From Hermatobates lingyangjiaoensis (taxonomy: Eukaryota > Arthropoda > Insecta > Hemiptera > Hermatobatidae), in NCBI GenBank assembly GCA_026182355.1, contig JAPFBL010000372.1, positions 263,499-327,498 on the forward strand: a DNA stretch of 64,000 bases. Direction: 5' to 3'. Both the position numbers and the translations under genes were made by a program. The first letter of the stretch is position 1; every line of letters starts with the position of its first letter. This document shows positions 1-12,491 of this stretch, piece by piece. The notes below the pieces were generated by a model. That model was not told where the DNA came from. It made no database searches and saw only the letters and a program-made list of their open reading frames with translations.

Positions 1-1630
1 ACATATCCACTATTTTTTCTTTATCTAGGTGTGGTCCAGCCTTTTAACAGTACCAAATTAATTACTGTGACATGAAAAAAAAAGTTACGTAAGTTATATA
101 TATTACATTCTTTTTTGTTTTAATGTAATTAATTTTATATTGGTGTAACTCTGAAGATGTCTAGAAATATAGACGAATCGTTTTTGGTTTTTGTTGTAAC
201 AGACCTCGAAAAAAAATATTGCACTGTTGTCCAACCATTTTTTACTCCCTCCACTGTTGATTTTTGTAAGCTTCCCCTAATCCGAAATGCATATGGAAGA
301 AATGGAGATTTTAAATATGCCTGGCTTTCATCTGCCATAAAAGTCATTCATTTTAGTTTTATTTGTAACTGATAAAGTTTTTGTACAATTATTTGGTGTT
401 ACTGTAGTATGCTCTACTTTCCTTCGATTTTCTTATCTAACACTTATGACATCATTTCATAGTAAACAACCCAAAATTTAAATCCTTTAAATGTATTGAT
501 TTAGAGAATTTCAACATTTACTTTGATTATATATCAGCCTTTACTTTGAACGATATAAAATACCTTGATACCTGATCTCACTTACTGACTGTGATCTCGC
601 ATAGTATAATCTTACATTATGACGATCCCCTGTCAGTGACTGCAAGTATTATTTCTTCAAATTGTATTATTAACTGTATATGAATATTTTATAAGATTAA
701 ATTGTTTAAATTTATTTGTAACATACTTTTAAAAACTGGTTACACCAGCTGGAACTATTTTTGGAGATCTGTTATACCAAAACTTGACTAGGATAATTTA
801 CATTCTCATTATGACTCATAATGGATGGTAGTTAGCATACTATAGTAGAAAATCCATGGTAGGTTGCATACTATAATTGCACCAATTATTTTTATGAAGC
901 GTTTACATTAGAAAGGGATACTATAAAATCAGTTTCATAATGTAACATAAACTTATACAAGAATATAATTTTCAATAGAGCCATTGTAATATAATACTAA
1001 CGGTTGACTTAGTAAAGTACACTCTTTTTAGTGTCGCAGATAGATTGCTCTGTCATAGTGATGAATTTTCGGTAAAGTTTAAGAGGTCTGATACTTGTGT
1101 ATTATATTGCACCCTTTGCTAAGTGAATAACAGCAATGTTGCATGTTCGAAAGTCTTCAGGTTAAGATTTACTTTATTTATACTGTTATAATTTTTTTTT
1201 TTTGGTCCACATTTCCATTTAAAGTATATAGTATGATAAAAAAAATTTTAGAAGCTGTTTTAATGTTTTACTGTAGCATACCTAGTAAGCTCGTTCCTTT
1301 GAGTGTGCTCGTCCCTGACAGCTCGCTCTTGAGTTATACTGCTTGGATCTTCTTTCACCCTGCACGCAGTTAGACTCCTCATCTCCTGCCGCACCTCTTA
1401 GGTTCACAGATACTGTTATCTGACCTCTGACTTCATCCCTGTCCCGTCTTTCTCTCACAAACCAGTCCCTTTATTTCAGAATCAAATAAATTCTTATTAG
1501 CCCCCCCCCCTCCCCCAAGTCTATCCAGTCCCATTCTCAATTTTATATTCAGGCAGTAGACTAATAACTTTCAAAATGAAACCCCCAGTTCATAGAAAAT
1601 TAAAAGCATCTTTTTTTCCCTTCAATTACA
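1..1630. other. Upstream intron or flank, no gene recognised
   Basis: AT-rich with stops in all frames. Two related short segments containing GCATACTATA occur near 834 and 868. A C-homopolymer lies at 1501-1510. The short ORFs here show no family resemblance. Confidence 0.6.
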
Positions 1631-1973
1631 ATTCTGAGGTAAAATGGATAAACAAACCAAAGTATCCACACAAATGAAGTTTTATTCAACAACAACAACG
1701 CGTTTCGAACACTTTGTGTTCATCATCAGTAAGACACTACTGATTATATCTATATCAGTTACAAAATTAGAGTGAAATAAAATTCAACTTATTATTTGTA
1801 ACTGATTAGATATAATTTGTATTGTAGTGTATTCCTGATGATGAATACAAAAGTGTTCGAAACGCGTTGTTGTTGTTGAATAAAACTTCATTTGTGTGGA
1901 GACTTTTGTTTGTTTATACATTTTACCTAAAAATGAGTAAATACCACTCAATTACGGATTGCACAAATAATGA
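1631..1973. repeat. Fold-back element, family A, copy 1
   Basis: Two ~110-bp arms in inverted orientation around an AT-rich centre. The outer ends read GAGGTAAAATGGATAAAC and its complement. The arms carry the hammerhead-like core: antisense at 1703-1729 (CTGATGA, T, GAACAC-AAA-GTGTTC, GAAA on the - strand) and sense at 1835-1862. In the sense copy one pair became a T-G wobble (GAATAC/GTGTTC). Both cores are followed by the self-complementary ACGCGT. Confidence 0.85.
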
Positions 1974-2198
1974 TTTCAATAGCAATGTTTTTCCAATCAT
2001 GATTTATGAATGCCAACTGAATTGGTATGAGCCTTTCTGTTGTTTAAAATAATACAAAATCGATCACTGCAAGGTTGATTGTACTACATCATTCCTCTTA
2101 GACTCTTAAATGATAGTTTAATGTGAAACGGTTGAAGTTCGGGGATATGTTATTTCGATGGCATCATATTTAGTTCTTTGCTGGTCATGGAATTATTT

Positions 2199-2518
2199 TC
2201 ACCTGTCAGAATAGATAAGGTCGGGACTAAAAAATCCTGCCCGACCTAATCCAATTGGGCACACATGGGTAGGGTAGGGTATATATTTTGAGTTTATTTT
2301 CCATCAGCCAAGGAAATCTCGGTCGTCTATTTTAAACAAATTCTTGATTTCATAACAAATATTCCGTAGTTTAGTATACATAATTTAATAAAAAATAGTT
2401 AGCGAGAGAGAAGATGCCCGAGTCCGTCCCAAACGTAATAATCGACATTTTGGCCATTCAGACCATGCTCGAATTTCGGTTAAGGTCAGACCCGCCTTAG
2501 GATTTTTCCTCTAACAGT
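2199..2518. mobile_element. Possible MITE remnant with internal hairpin
   Basis: Contains a local hairpin (GTCGGG...CCCGAC near 2221-2246). Its ends share AAAAATCCT in inverted orientation. Boundaries and duplication are not clear. Confidence 0.3.
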
Positions 2519-2678
2519 TATACCATTTTTAATCATTTCGGTGGTGTTACAGTATACTTTTTATACGTACATTCTTCTGTTATAGTATGTGGTTTGTTTT
2601 CAAACTTTTTTTATGACCATGATAAAATCGTACTGTCATATTATAATTATGATATTTTTTTAAAAAAAGTTCTCTTTA

Positions 2679-3148
2679 CCGTCTTTTTCCAAAAATAAGA
2701 CATTGTCTTGTTTCTTTTTAGGTCCAAAATACGTGCTAGGACTTATTTTTGGGGAGGGCTTCAAGTACAATAAGTAATAGGTAATAATCAGATTTACAAA
2801 ACTGAAATTCACAAACGTTGTACCTGCCTCGTCACTCTATGTAAACTGTTGTGTTTTGTATTGTATTTTGAAGATAAATTCAACTTTATAATAATTAGTG
2901 CATTCCTTGAAACGAACTGTAGAGGTAAACAAGAAATTTCTTGGAATGTTTTGTTCCAAACAATTCTATGAAATATTAGGGCAGTAAGAGATACCTACTA
3001 AATTCAACAGCATTTTTTTAAAATAATTATATTATTCATATTATTTTAACTAGGGCTTATTTTCAGGGAAGGGGTTGTATTCCAAAGTGTTCCGTAAATC
3101 ACACTAGGGTTTATTTTCGGAGGATGTCTTATTTTCAGAAAAAGACGG
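2679..3148. mobile_element. TA-flanked MITE, family P, copy 1
   Basis: Begins CCGTCTTTTTCC and ends AAAAAGACGG, with TA on both sides. Internal AAAATAAGAC-type motifs repeat in inverted orientation near both ends. The same element occurs in opposite orientation at 10523-11017. TA duplication and short TIRs suggest a mariner/Tc1-like origin. No transposase is left. Confidence 0.75.
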
Positions 3149-3554
3149 TAGTAATATGATGAAATAACTGCCGTAAAATGGATATCAGGTCATTCTAGAG
3201 TTGGTAAGATTGAAGTTAGAGATTACTACTATTTTGCTTAGATGAGTTATGTATAAAAGAGGTTATTTTACCAATGAAGGATATTGACAGTTAATCAGAG
3301 CGTCACATAACTCATCTGCAAGTTGTTGGGTTCATGGCAAATTAGAAAGTCTCCAGTGGCGAGTTGGTTTCAACTTTCCTGAAAAGTCTGATTGATGCTA
3401 ATTAGCATTCGGGTCTTATATCACCGCTTGTCCTCAAGAACTCATACTTACTATTGCAACTTTGTTCCGTCCTTTCTTTTTATAATTTCTTTTATTTCAC
3501 TTTTTTTTTTTAATTTTATAATTAGATATATGTCGTAATATGTTGGATGAGTAG

Positions 3555-3904
3555 TAGGGGGCCAGGGTAGCTCAGTGGTTAACGTACTCGACTCTAAACT
3601 CTAGAGTAGGTCCAGGGTTCGATATCCACCTGGTCCTCGATTTATTCACGTGGGTGGTGTATAAATCTGAGAATGCTGTCGCTCGGACGGAACGTTAAAC
3701 CGTCGGTCCCGAGCCTGTACGATATCAAATACTCTTTAAAGATCCCTACTCTAAATATACTTGAGTTAGGCAAAATTTAGGACTCCCAATGTAGAATCAA
3801 TCTTCATTGTGTGGTATCACAAAGGGGGGCAGTATTCGGTCTATGTGTGAGGGACAACCACTGCAACCTAAAGGGTTACCTACTACTACTATTATTACTA
3901 CTAC
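3555..3904 (+). mobile_element. tRNA-derived SINE, full copy with perfect target duplication
   Basis: The head has pol III boxes: A box TAGCTCAGTGG near 3569 and B box GGTTCGATATCC near 3617. A body with an ACGTTAAACCGTCGGTCC-type block follows, then a (TAC)n tail. An 11-bp direct repeat TGGATGAGTAG flanks it exactly (3544-3554 and 3905-3915), which proves retroposition. The ACGTTAAAC block recalls SINE core domains reported from molluscs and other invertebrates (memory). Relatives lie at 52190-52498 and, inverted, at 36285-36626. Confidence 0.9.
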
Positions 3905-5163
3905 TGGATGAGTAGGGTTGGTGACTTGAGTTTAATGACAGCTTCAATTCAACTGAATCATTTATATGATGCAAATAAGGCTTGTGTTTGTTTCTTCACC
4001 TATTTTACAATGAATTCAATAAATGCATGTCATTTGAAGTAAACAATGAAATATTTCATTGCTAAAATAGTATTTTGGTTATTACAGGGCGGATTCATTT
4101 TGATTGAACCAAAAAAAACGTTTTTTCAGTTAAAAAATATTTTTTCGAACAACCGTCACTAAAATCGTTTTTGTTGACTTCCATCTTTTAGTGACCTCTA
4201 GCTAATTTTTGATCCTGTATTTTTTTTTTATAAATTACTATGTGTGTAGGTGTGCATCCAATAGTTCGTAACTGAAGTACTTTGTTTCAATTATGTTTCT
4301 TCATTAAATTAATTTAAATTAATAGTTAATTAATATTTAATGTATATTTAATTATTTTATTCATACATTGCTAATCAATATATTTGTATACATTGCTAAT
4401 TTTTTTTGTATAATATTATACTTGTTTCAATTATGCTGTTGGCCTAGAATTTGACAGTGGTGTCGAGATTGACTAGTTCATCCTTTGATTTAACCTTCCT
4501 CATTGTTATAAAGTCCTAAAACTCTGACTCAGCATAAAACAACATGGCATTCATTCCTGTGGGATGAATTCATACGTATTGGCAACGTTTCGAAATCCTA
4601 TACTGTTCCTTTAATCGTAATTATGAAATCCTCGCTAGATATCTGTTTTAAAATGTTGCATCAAAACAAAACAAGCGGCTTGATGATGAGTGTGTTTTTG
4701 AAAGAGTCTGCACGGGGGCCCAGTCACGCTTCGACACCATCGTAACGGAACTACATCCTACGAGTAGCAATCTGCAGAGGCCACCTTAGAACAAAGTCTC
4801 TTTAGCGAACACGTCCAGGGCAAAGTCTCATATCTCTTTCATTATTACGACTTCTTGATTGTAGTCACAATAATTTCTAAACTCATTTTTATGTTGACCT
4901 TGTTTTTATTGACGTTTAGAATTTACATTGTATGAAGAACCATAGATTCGCGTAAAAGCTTGAAGTTAATCGTGCTTTCACTTTGAATTTTGCATTACTG
5001 CAATGGTTGGTTGTATGTGTGGGACCAAATAAAAATTTTCATCCCATGGTTGTAGGTAACGGACTCCAGACCCTCTCAAATACCGATTAGTGATGCGTTT
5101 CTTGTGAAACGAAGAACTACGTGAAACATATCATCATACTAAATGCACCTCATATATGCAAAG
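3905..5163. other. No gene recognised
   Basis: AT-rich interval without recognisable exons or clear repeats, apart from short homopolymers. Confidence 0.55.
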
Positions 5164-5707
5164 CACTGGCTACTCGAAGGGGGGGGGGGGGGGGGTCCGC
5201 CCCGGGCGGTACGTTCTAGTGGGCAGGATTTTGAGGAGTTAAAAATAGAAGAAATTAAAATAATAAAAAAAATTTGAAATTTTATACCAAAATGAATTTT
5301 TAAGGTCGTAATTGTTTTCATATTTTATGTCTGTAATACTGCTTTTAAACTGATTTTTCAACTGCAATATTTATAATTTAAAAATACATTAAATTTTTCA
5401 AAACTTGTTTTTTAATGGTATTAAAAATTTATTATATTTATTTGCGTAGCTAGTTAATTTAATTTAACCTTTTTTTTTTACGATTTGAATTTTACGTTTT
5501 TGTTTTTGAAAAATCTTTTTGTTTTCTTTGATGACGAACATTTTATATTTATAGGAGTGCTGAAATGAGATGATAGTCTAGGACAGCAGTCTAAAAGTAG
5601 ATCCTTAATTGTAATTCCTTGAAAATAAATATTTTGAGGACTTGGTGAAATTTTGAATATTAGCGTATTATCAACGGTCAGCGGGGAGGGGGGGAACCAC
5701 GCCACTG
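5164..5707. mobile_element. MITE with GTGGC(GTAGC) ends, family M, copy 1
   Basis: Starts CACTGGC and ends GCCACTG. It has a long G homopolymer near 5180-5196 and a CCCCGGGCGG block just inside. The body (TTTTAAGGTCGTAATTG, a TTAATTTAATTTAACC block, GAAAATAAATATTTTGAGG) recurs at 14527-15331, 16562-17100 and inverted at 58545-58790. TIR style (CACTGGCGTAGC) suggests a hAT-like DNA element. There is no coding capacity. Confidence 0.7.
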
Positions 5708-7076
5708 ATGAAAATATCTCAAATATAAAAGATAATATGTAGAAATAAACACAAAAGTTCATGTAATATATAATTTATTTAAATTTATGTAATTCATCTT
5801 GATTTGGAATATCCAAACATTAAGAGCTCTTTTTTAAAATCAGGTATTGTTTTCAAACTATGTTTACCATGTCTGAAGTAGTGTGCCTAGGTCCAGACAA
5901 TATGTTAATCGTATGAAATATGTTTAATATTTATTAACGATTCTGTGATTCCAATTCAGTATTATATTTGGGAAACTTTAAATCAAGAGCAAAAAACCAG
6001 TTGTCATTTTATTTTAATTATAACATACCAAAGTTTTCTTGGGTAAACATAAAAAACCCTAATTTTTTTAGGATCGCTGATCTTTGCTTGGTCATATGCT
6101 TGGAGTATTAATGAATATTTTCGTTGAAAAGGGAAATCACAGAATACGATATGTAGCAAGTCATCAGACCGGCAGAACAGGGTCAGAATGACTTGCTTCC
6201 TTGTCTTGAATACCAGTCCTTTAGAAACACTCCGGAACTAGATATGAAGAAAAAATTCGCGGCAGGTTTAGCCGTCTTGTTTTGCTCATTAGGAAATGAT
6301 CAAGTGGCAGGAGTTGACTGTCCAGTCATACAGCCAGGTCATCATTGCTATCAGAGAATATTCAGTTGGATACCCTTATTATGCATTACAAATAAGTGTT
6401 TGTTCTGACTCTTCTTGAGAACATGTGGAGTAGCAATTAGTTTTGTCTCCTGATTATTCTTCACTCTGTTGAATATTTTTTAAATTTTCGATTTAACAAA
6501 TTTTTATTTAATAGTTCTTATAATTTTATGACGTTTATATTGTTTTTAAATATTTTAGTATCTTGGAATATGAATCGGTATCTTGGTATTGTGCCAGTCA
6601 CTATGACTTTTATTATTATTGTTATTATTATTAATATTATTATTAGTATTTTTATTATTATTATTGAACAACGTGCTCAACCAGAAGGCATTACATGCAT
6701 TAAAATCATGGTTGGTATACTACAATCCTCATTAAGTTATGATAATTAGCTTACAATAATAATATTCATGATAACATAAAGTAATAATACTACAAAACAG
6801 TGATAACATCACTTATCCATTTGAATTTATCAAATGGATAATATACGTGAGTTCGTAACACGATTTATCTATAATGCGAGAAATATGTACATCCTAAGGA
6901 CTAAGTCTCTGTGTGAATGTTGATAGAGCAGATGTTAGTTGAGACTTAATATTACACAAGATCAGGTTGATATATGTAGTTTTAAAGGAGAGCTTTTGTG
7001 AAATAATGAAAAAAAAAACCTATCGATTTTGTAAGACTTGCATGTTATGAATGTCTCCTGAATACATTTTTTGACA
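5708..7076. other. No gene recognised; TTA microsatellite
   Basis: A TTATTATTATT-type microsatellite lies at ~6608-6665. The stretch 6150-6410 is less AT-rich and open on the + strand for ~70 codons, but matches nothing I recognise. Confidence 0.5.
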
Positions 7077-7929
7077 TCTATATATAAATTCTCTTCGTGG
7101 CTCTGTATGTATGTATGTATGTTTGTACCTTATGCATTCGGCCTACAATGGACCTTTTTCAAAAATTCTTTTGCAAGGCACTTTGTATAGGTCTTGGGGT
7201 GGTTTTAGGCTATTAAACTCTGGGGGGCAGCCTAACCCAGGCCCCCTAGGGCCCTATAATAGATAAGGTTTGCTGTATAACCTGTTTGTTTACATTTTGA
7301 CTAATTGGTAATGGCAACCGCAGGTAGGTTATTCTTTGTGATAATATTTCCACATGTTTTGTTCAATTATTTTTTCGATACAATGCTTCTTCATAAACAA
7401 ATAATATTTCATCAAAATATTGTTATTCAAACTTTCAAGAGACAATTTTGTTTACTGATATAATTTTAATTGGACATTTAAAACTGTGTGAAGTCTTCAA
7501 ATTGAAATGATTGAATGAAATGTAATGTGATATGGTTTAGCCTCTTCAACTAACTGGTTCCTAATTGAAACGATTTGGGGGTTTAAAATTCGTATCATAT
7601 TTAACAGATAAGACATATCGCATTTAATGAGCTTAGACTTCTTTCAAATTTCTTGATGTATTGTTCGGCAAAAAATATTCTTTTTATTATTTGTTTAATC
7701 TAATCTATCAACTTCCAATATTATTAGACAATGTGTGAAATTTATAATCACTGTTAGATTATATATTTTTTACGTAATCTATAATTTTAATTCTGTATTA
7801 ATTTCGTTTATCTCAAAAAAGTTAAGTGTAACGGAACTATAGGAAATTTAAATTGTTTTCGTTATATGTAATTTATTATTAGAGTTGAAATTAAATTGTG
7901 TCCCGGGTAAAGCCGGGTAGATCAGCTAG
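7077..7929 (+). mobile_element. Helitron-like non-autonomous element, copy 1
   Basis: Begins TCTATATATAAATTCTC between A and T. It ends with a short hairpin (CCCGG-GTAAAG-CCGGG) followed by TAGATCAG and the terminal CTAG next to a T. A 5' TC, a 3' hairpin plus CTRR, no TIR and no target duplication are the Helitron signature. A copy of almost the same length and sequence is at 25424-26278. No Rep/helicase ORF is present. Confidence 0.85.
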
Positions 7930-8823
7930 TTTTTATTAAGTACAAGTAAATTATAATGTTGATGAAATAATTAATGTTGACGGTTATTTTGTTATTGGAA
8001 ACCATTGAAGCATGAGAAATATAATTCTTGTCAAATAGAGTACTAATGCTATCCTGCTCTCCGGTATTCTATAAACTTCTTATCAAATATTGTCCAATAT
8101 AAGTAGTCAAGGCTGCTACCATTTCATGCTTAATCTTTTAAAATCTCTAGAGGTCTCACAATAAGCAATGTATTAATGTTAATTTTATTTAAAGTTTATT
8201 TTCAAAATTACGATAATCAATTAAAATTATACCATTTAAAGATAATTAAAAATAATCGTTTCAATGCCTGCTTGATAAGCATCAAATTACACCAAGTATT
8301 CCTTTATTTCCTGTAATGATTTCATTAATAATATATTATTTTAATGAATGTTACTAAGTTACTGATTGGTTCCTTACTAGTTTGATAATATGATGAGCAA
8401 TTTTAATTGCCAAATCATATGATTTAAGTGGATATTTCCTCGTTTATTTCATTATTGACTTTTACCAATAATCGACGTAAATTAAGCGTTGATTACTGAG
8501 ATAATTGATTGACTTGCGGTCAAGTTCAGTGTGGACCACTTTTTTTTTTGTTGTGTGGTCGCGAGGCAGTGTGGCCGCTAAGTACGTTATAATGGCAGGA
8601 GGCTGTGAATTATGTACAGTTATTACTAATTAAGTGACTTGGCCGTCTCCTACCCCGCGCCTCGCTTCCTCCTTCTCATCAAAACAAAACTGAAGCCACC
8701 TCAACACTTTTACCTGCTCCACTTTACTGCTCTCAATCAAAAAAAGAAACACTCACCTTCCTGCCTAGTTTGATTCTTGGGCTTTTTAACTTCCGAAAAT
8801 AAAAAACATACATTTTTTTCTTT
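7930..8823. other. No gene recognised; less AT-rich patch
   Basis: Mostly AT-rich. 8530-8780 contains GTGTGGTCGCGAGGCAGTG and a C-rich CTCCTACCCCGCGCC stretch that stand out from the surroundings. No ORF or splice pattern supports an exon. Confidence 0.4.
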
Positions 8824-9490
8824 ATTGTAGGGTAAAAGCTAATGAAACGGTCTCCACATATAAAAATTTAATGGTATAAACAACGAGTTTCGAACACGTA
8901 GTGTTCTTCCTCAGGTATTAACTAAAAAATACAATGACACCAGAGAGTTATCTATAGTATAAAGTTAATATAGTACAAAATAAAATAAATACTTATTATT
9001 TAGTACTATATTTACTTTAAAATACTATTATTTTACTTATTTATTATTTTGTACTATATTATTACATTGTTATAAAATACTATTATTTTATTTACTTATT
9101 ATTTAGTACTATATTTACTTTAAAATACTATTATTTACTTACTTATTATTTTGTACTATATTATTATAAAATACTATTATTTTATTTACCTATTATTTAG
9201 TACTATATTTACTTTAAAATACTATTATTTTACTTACTTATTATTTTGTACTATATTATTATATTATTAAAAAATACTATTATTTTATTTACTTATTATT
9301 TAGTACTATATTTACTTTGTACTATAGATAACTCTCTAGTGTCATAGTATTTTTTAGTTAATGCCTGAGGAAGAACACGCGGTTCGAAACTCGTTGTTTA
9401 TACCATTAAATTTTTATATGTGGAGACCATTTCATTAGCTTTTTACCCTACAATCAGTAAATACCACATAATAACTGATTGCACTACGTT
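8824..9490. repeat. Fold-back element, family B, copy 1, with internal tandem repeats
   Basis: The arms carry AAAAGCTAATGAAA...CCACATATAAAAATTTAATG in inverted orientation. Hammerhead-like core: - strand 8888-8914 (CTGAGGA, A, GAACAC-TAC-GTGTTC, GAAA) and + strand 9365-9389 (CTGAGGA, A, then GAAA, stem changed). The centre (8990-9310) is three ~100-bp tandem units of TACTATATTTACTTTAAAAT-type sequence. Confidence 0.85.
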
Positions 9491-9917
9491 AGAATTGTTT
9501 CTTTATTTTAATTATTTAGATGACATGTATTTATTACATTTCTAAAAAAAAAAAGTAACATTATTTTAATATATCCCACTTTATTTGTAAAATAAATAAA
9601 TGAAATGAATTTGAATTAATTATGTAGAGGACATATTATATGGACAAATAAATTTTCTTTTTATTTTAAAAAGGGTTGTTGTCCATGTAAATTATTGTCC
9701 AATAATGATTGAGAAAACTTATTTCTCAAAAGATCCATTGTCTGCTGTCAAGAGATGTAGATGTATTATAAAATAAACAACACTTATCTGAAAAGTGTCT
9801 AGGTAATATAGAAAAACTTAGTAACTAAAACGCTATAATATTCTCATTAATTAAACAATTTCCAATAATGGTATATTAATTGTTATTATTGTAAGTAAAT
9901 TACCTTAATAATAATTC

Positions 9918-10263
9918 CAGTGGTTCTTGATCTGATGGAGGTAGCGAACCCCACCAGTTTCCTATGAATTCACCGAATCCCTTCTTTAGTCAAAAATAAA
10001 ATATGATTTTTTTTTCCAAATTCAAGTCATAGGCATACGGCAGGTTTTTTTTTTTTCTTATGCACAAAATCAACCGTGCATGAATATGACCTCGTTCAAA
10101 GAACCAAACCAACAAAGTGTATGCACTCAGAACATATTAATTACATACGTGCAAATCAGTGTGACTTCTGTTGACCTCCGCAGCAGAGGTTCCGCCGAAC
10201 CCCTGAGACCGACCGACTTACCGACCTCCTAGGGTTTGATCAAACCCAGGTTAAGAACCATCA
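9918..10263. mobile_element. hAT-like MITE
   Basis: Starts CAGTGGTTCTTGATC and ends ...GGTTAAGAACCATC, an imperfect inverted repeat. Interior GAGGTTCCGCCGAACCCC-like sequence recalls the 'wrong-base' hAT MITEs elsewhere in the window. Target duplication not clear. Confidence 0.55.
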
Positions 10264-10522
10264 TTACCTTAGCATAATTAAAGGTTCATTAAAGTTGGCT
10301 CATTGAAGGATTATTTATAGTTCTCAATATATGTATCCGAGTTCCCTTTTAATGTTTGTGCTATTACATTTTCAAAAATTATTATCGTTCCGCTTGTATT
10401 TTTTGTATACCTTTTAAATACGTTTTTAATTGCGGCTTGCGAAACAATTGAAATTTTGAAAAATGGCTGGGATTATGAAGGAGCTTGGCCACTTCAGGTA
10501 TAGCGTCTTTTATGTGAGGTTA

Positions 10523-11017
10523 CCGTCTTTTTCCTGAAATAAGACATCCACCCGAAAATAAGCCGTACAGTGATTTTGGGGAATTTTTAGACTTTAAGCC
10601 CCTCTCCCAAAAATAATCGCTAGTTAAAATAATGTGAAAAATACAATTCGTTAAAAAATGCTGTTGAATTAAGTAGGTATCTCCAGTTGGCCTAATATTT
10701 CAAAGAATTGTTTGAAACAAAATATTCAGAGAAATTCCTTGTTTACCCGTACAGTTCGTTTCATTCAATTCAGAGGCACGTGTCAAAATTAATTCCAGAA
10801 TATATAAAGTAGAATTTACCTTAAAAGTATAATTGAAGGCAGCAGTGACATAGTGACGGTGCAGGTACAATATTTGTGCCGTTTGTGCATTTCAACCTTG
10901 AAGTCTAATTATTACCTATTACTTATTGTGATAAAAGCCCTTCCCCGAAATATGCCCTAGCACGTATTTTAGACCTAAAAAGAAACTAAAACAGTACGTA
11001 TTTTCGGAAAAAGACGG
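10523..11017. mobile_element. TA-flanked MITE, family P, copy 2
   Basis: CCGTCTTTTTCC...GGAAAAAGACGG with TA on both sides. The interior matches 2679-3148 in reverse orientation (for example the GTATTTTAGACC and AAGCCCTTCCCC segments). Confidence 0.75.
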
Positions 11018-11690
11018 TAGATTCGACGTTCCTATATATAAAATGATTTAAAACAGATGGATTGTATTCTGAATAAATCAAGAAACATTATTTGTTAATT
11101 TAACTCATTAACAGATAATTTTTCTGAAGAATATCGCGGCAGGTAAAAACAGTCATTTTCTTTTTGTTTTTGTATTCCAAATCTTTTAGTGAAGGAAAAT
11201 ATAATAAATTATGATGTCTTGTGTACCGAATTATTCGAAGTACTTATTAAAAATAGTAGAGTTTATAATTAATTAAATTAAAAGTTATTTCTGAAGGGGA
11301 ACATTTTTGAGGTATTTTAGGAGCAGCAAACAAAGAAAAGCTGAGTCATCAATAATACAATTATTGATGACTTTGTCATTTGTGGGAATGAGAGTGATCA
11401 GTCAGTCGCATGTGACTGGTGTTCACCAACAGGGATCACATGCGACTGAAAACTTTCTTTTAGTAATAGCAGTTAGCTGAAAAGACCTTGATTTTTAAAT
11501 GCACTTGACTGTTTGTTTATCATAAGAAACTAATTGCTTCAAAACAAAGCAATTATTTTATTATCTTACATACTATACCCTCAGTACATGTTTATTAATA
11601 ATAGAAAAATATTGAAAATTACTGGTCAATATTTTGTGTATAGTTTTTATTTTCGGTTTAACTGCTATCAAAAGAAAAGAATGAGATAGT
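11018..11690. other. No gene recognised
   Basis: AT-rich. A short imperfect duplication of GATCA(CATGC)GACTG type occurs at ~11396-11455. Confidence 0.5.
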
Positions 11691-11699
11691 CCAAGAACA

Positions 11700-11880
11700 G
11701 CGTGTTTAGGAGGGATGGAAACCCTCGGACAATGTTATAGAACTAAAAGTCAGAAACACTGAACAGAGACAAACTTGAACGTCACACAAACATTTCGGCT
11801 ATACTCCGTCTTCAGGAGAAATGAATAGGGAAGCTGAGGGCTACCTTCTCAGCAAATATGTTAACAGATCGTTACTTTGT
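11700..11880 (-). repeat. Half fold-back (single arm) with hammerhead-like core
   Basis: Only a left arm is visible. The - strand core at 11793-11815 reads CTGAAGA, C, GG-AGTATAG-CC, GAAA. The sequence otherwise differs from families D and E. Confidence 0.55.
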
Positions 11881-11937
11881 CTATATATATATATATATAT
11901 ATACAATTAAAAGAAACGGTCCAGCGGACTTTTTTTA

Positions 11938-12196
11938 AAATAAAATAAATTCAAAACGATGGAAACACACAGAAAGACACAGACATAACTCACATCGATA
12001 TTTCGACCATCGTCATCATCAGGAGGTGCGAAGAGCGAAGAGTCCCGCAGGAAGACAGGGCGGTACTTTGAGTGAGTACCGCCCTGTCTTCCTGCGGGAC
12101 TCTTCGCTCTTCGCACCTCCTGATGACGACGATGGTCGAAATATCGATGTGAGTTATGTTTGTGTCTTTCTGTGTGTTTCCTTCGTTTTGAATTTA

Positions 12197-12204
<8 letters not shown>
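11938..12204. repeat. Fold-back element, family E, copy 1: near-perfect palindrome
   Basis: ~125-bp arms around a short GAGTGAG centre near 12070. Cores: - strand 12001-12022 and + strand 12120-12141 (CTGATGA, C, GAC-GATG-GTC, GAAA). The palindrome makes the same peptide frame open on both strands (11907-12116 - and 12026-12454 +), an artefact of symmetry and not a gene. It is flanked by (AT)n. Confidence 0.9.

Positions 12205-12239
<35 letters not shown>
12205..12239. repeat. (AT)n microsatellite
   Basis: Dinucleotide run joining two adjacent fold-backs. Similar runs lie at 11881-11903, 12823-12860, 20425-20458, 32880-32951, 33227-33256 and 34857-34899, usually at fold-back boundaries. Confidence 0.9.
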
Positions 12240-12242
<3 letters not shown>

Positions 12243-12491
12243 CTCATAAACGAAGAAAAGCAACATACAGAGAAAAAGACACATTTAGAAACTCAAATTT
12301 TCGGATGATCCGTCTTCAGGAGAAAATAGTAAGGGTGACCAAGCACGCCGGAAACACAACGGCAGGAAACCGTATTATTATTTGTCGTTGTGTTTCCAGA
12401 GTGCTTGGTCGTCCATTCTCTTTTCTCCTGAAGACGGATCATCCAAAAATTTGAGTTTGTATGTGTGTTGCTTGTCTTCGTTTTTGAGCTG
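12240..12491. repeat. Fold-back element, family D', copy 1
   Basis: Inverted arms begin CAGCTCATAAACGAAG and end with its near complement. The left core (- strand 12299-12319) is CTGAAGA, C, GGAT-C-ATCC, GAAA. In the right arm (12428-12448) the G of GAAA has mutated. Confidence 0.85.

Noticed and set aside
157..372. 71-codon + strand ORF near the window start
   Set aside because: Overlapped by an equally long - strand ORF; no motifs or coding signature.
1703..1862. Simple inverted repeats as transposon TIRs for family A
   Set aside because: No target duplication was found at the outer ends, arms extend to the centre, and copies with a single arm exist, which fits poorly with cut-and-paste TIR elements.
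3555..3635. Functional tRNA gene
   Set aside because: A and B boxes are present, but the acceptor and anticodon stems do not fold properly, and an exact target duplication plus tail shows it is a SINE.
11907..12454. Two ORFs on opposite strands starting with the same peptide (MRRAKSPAGRQGG)
   Set aside because: They read the two arms of one near-perfect palindrome. Symmetry explains the identity; no gene is implied.
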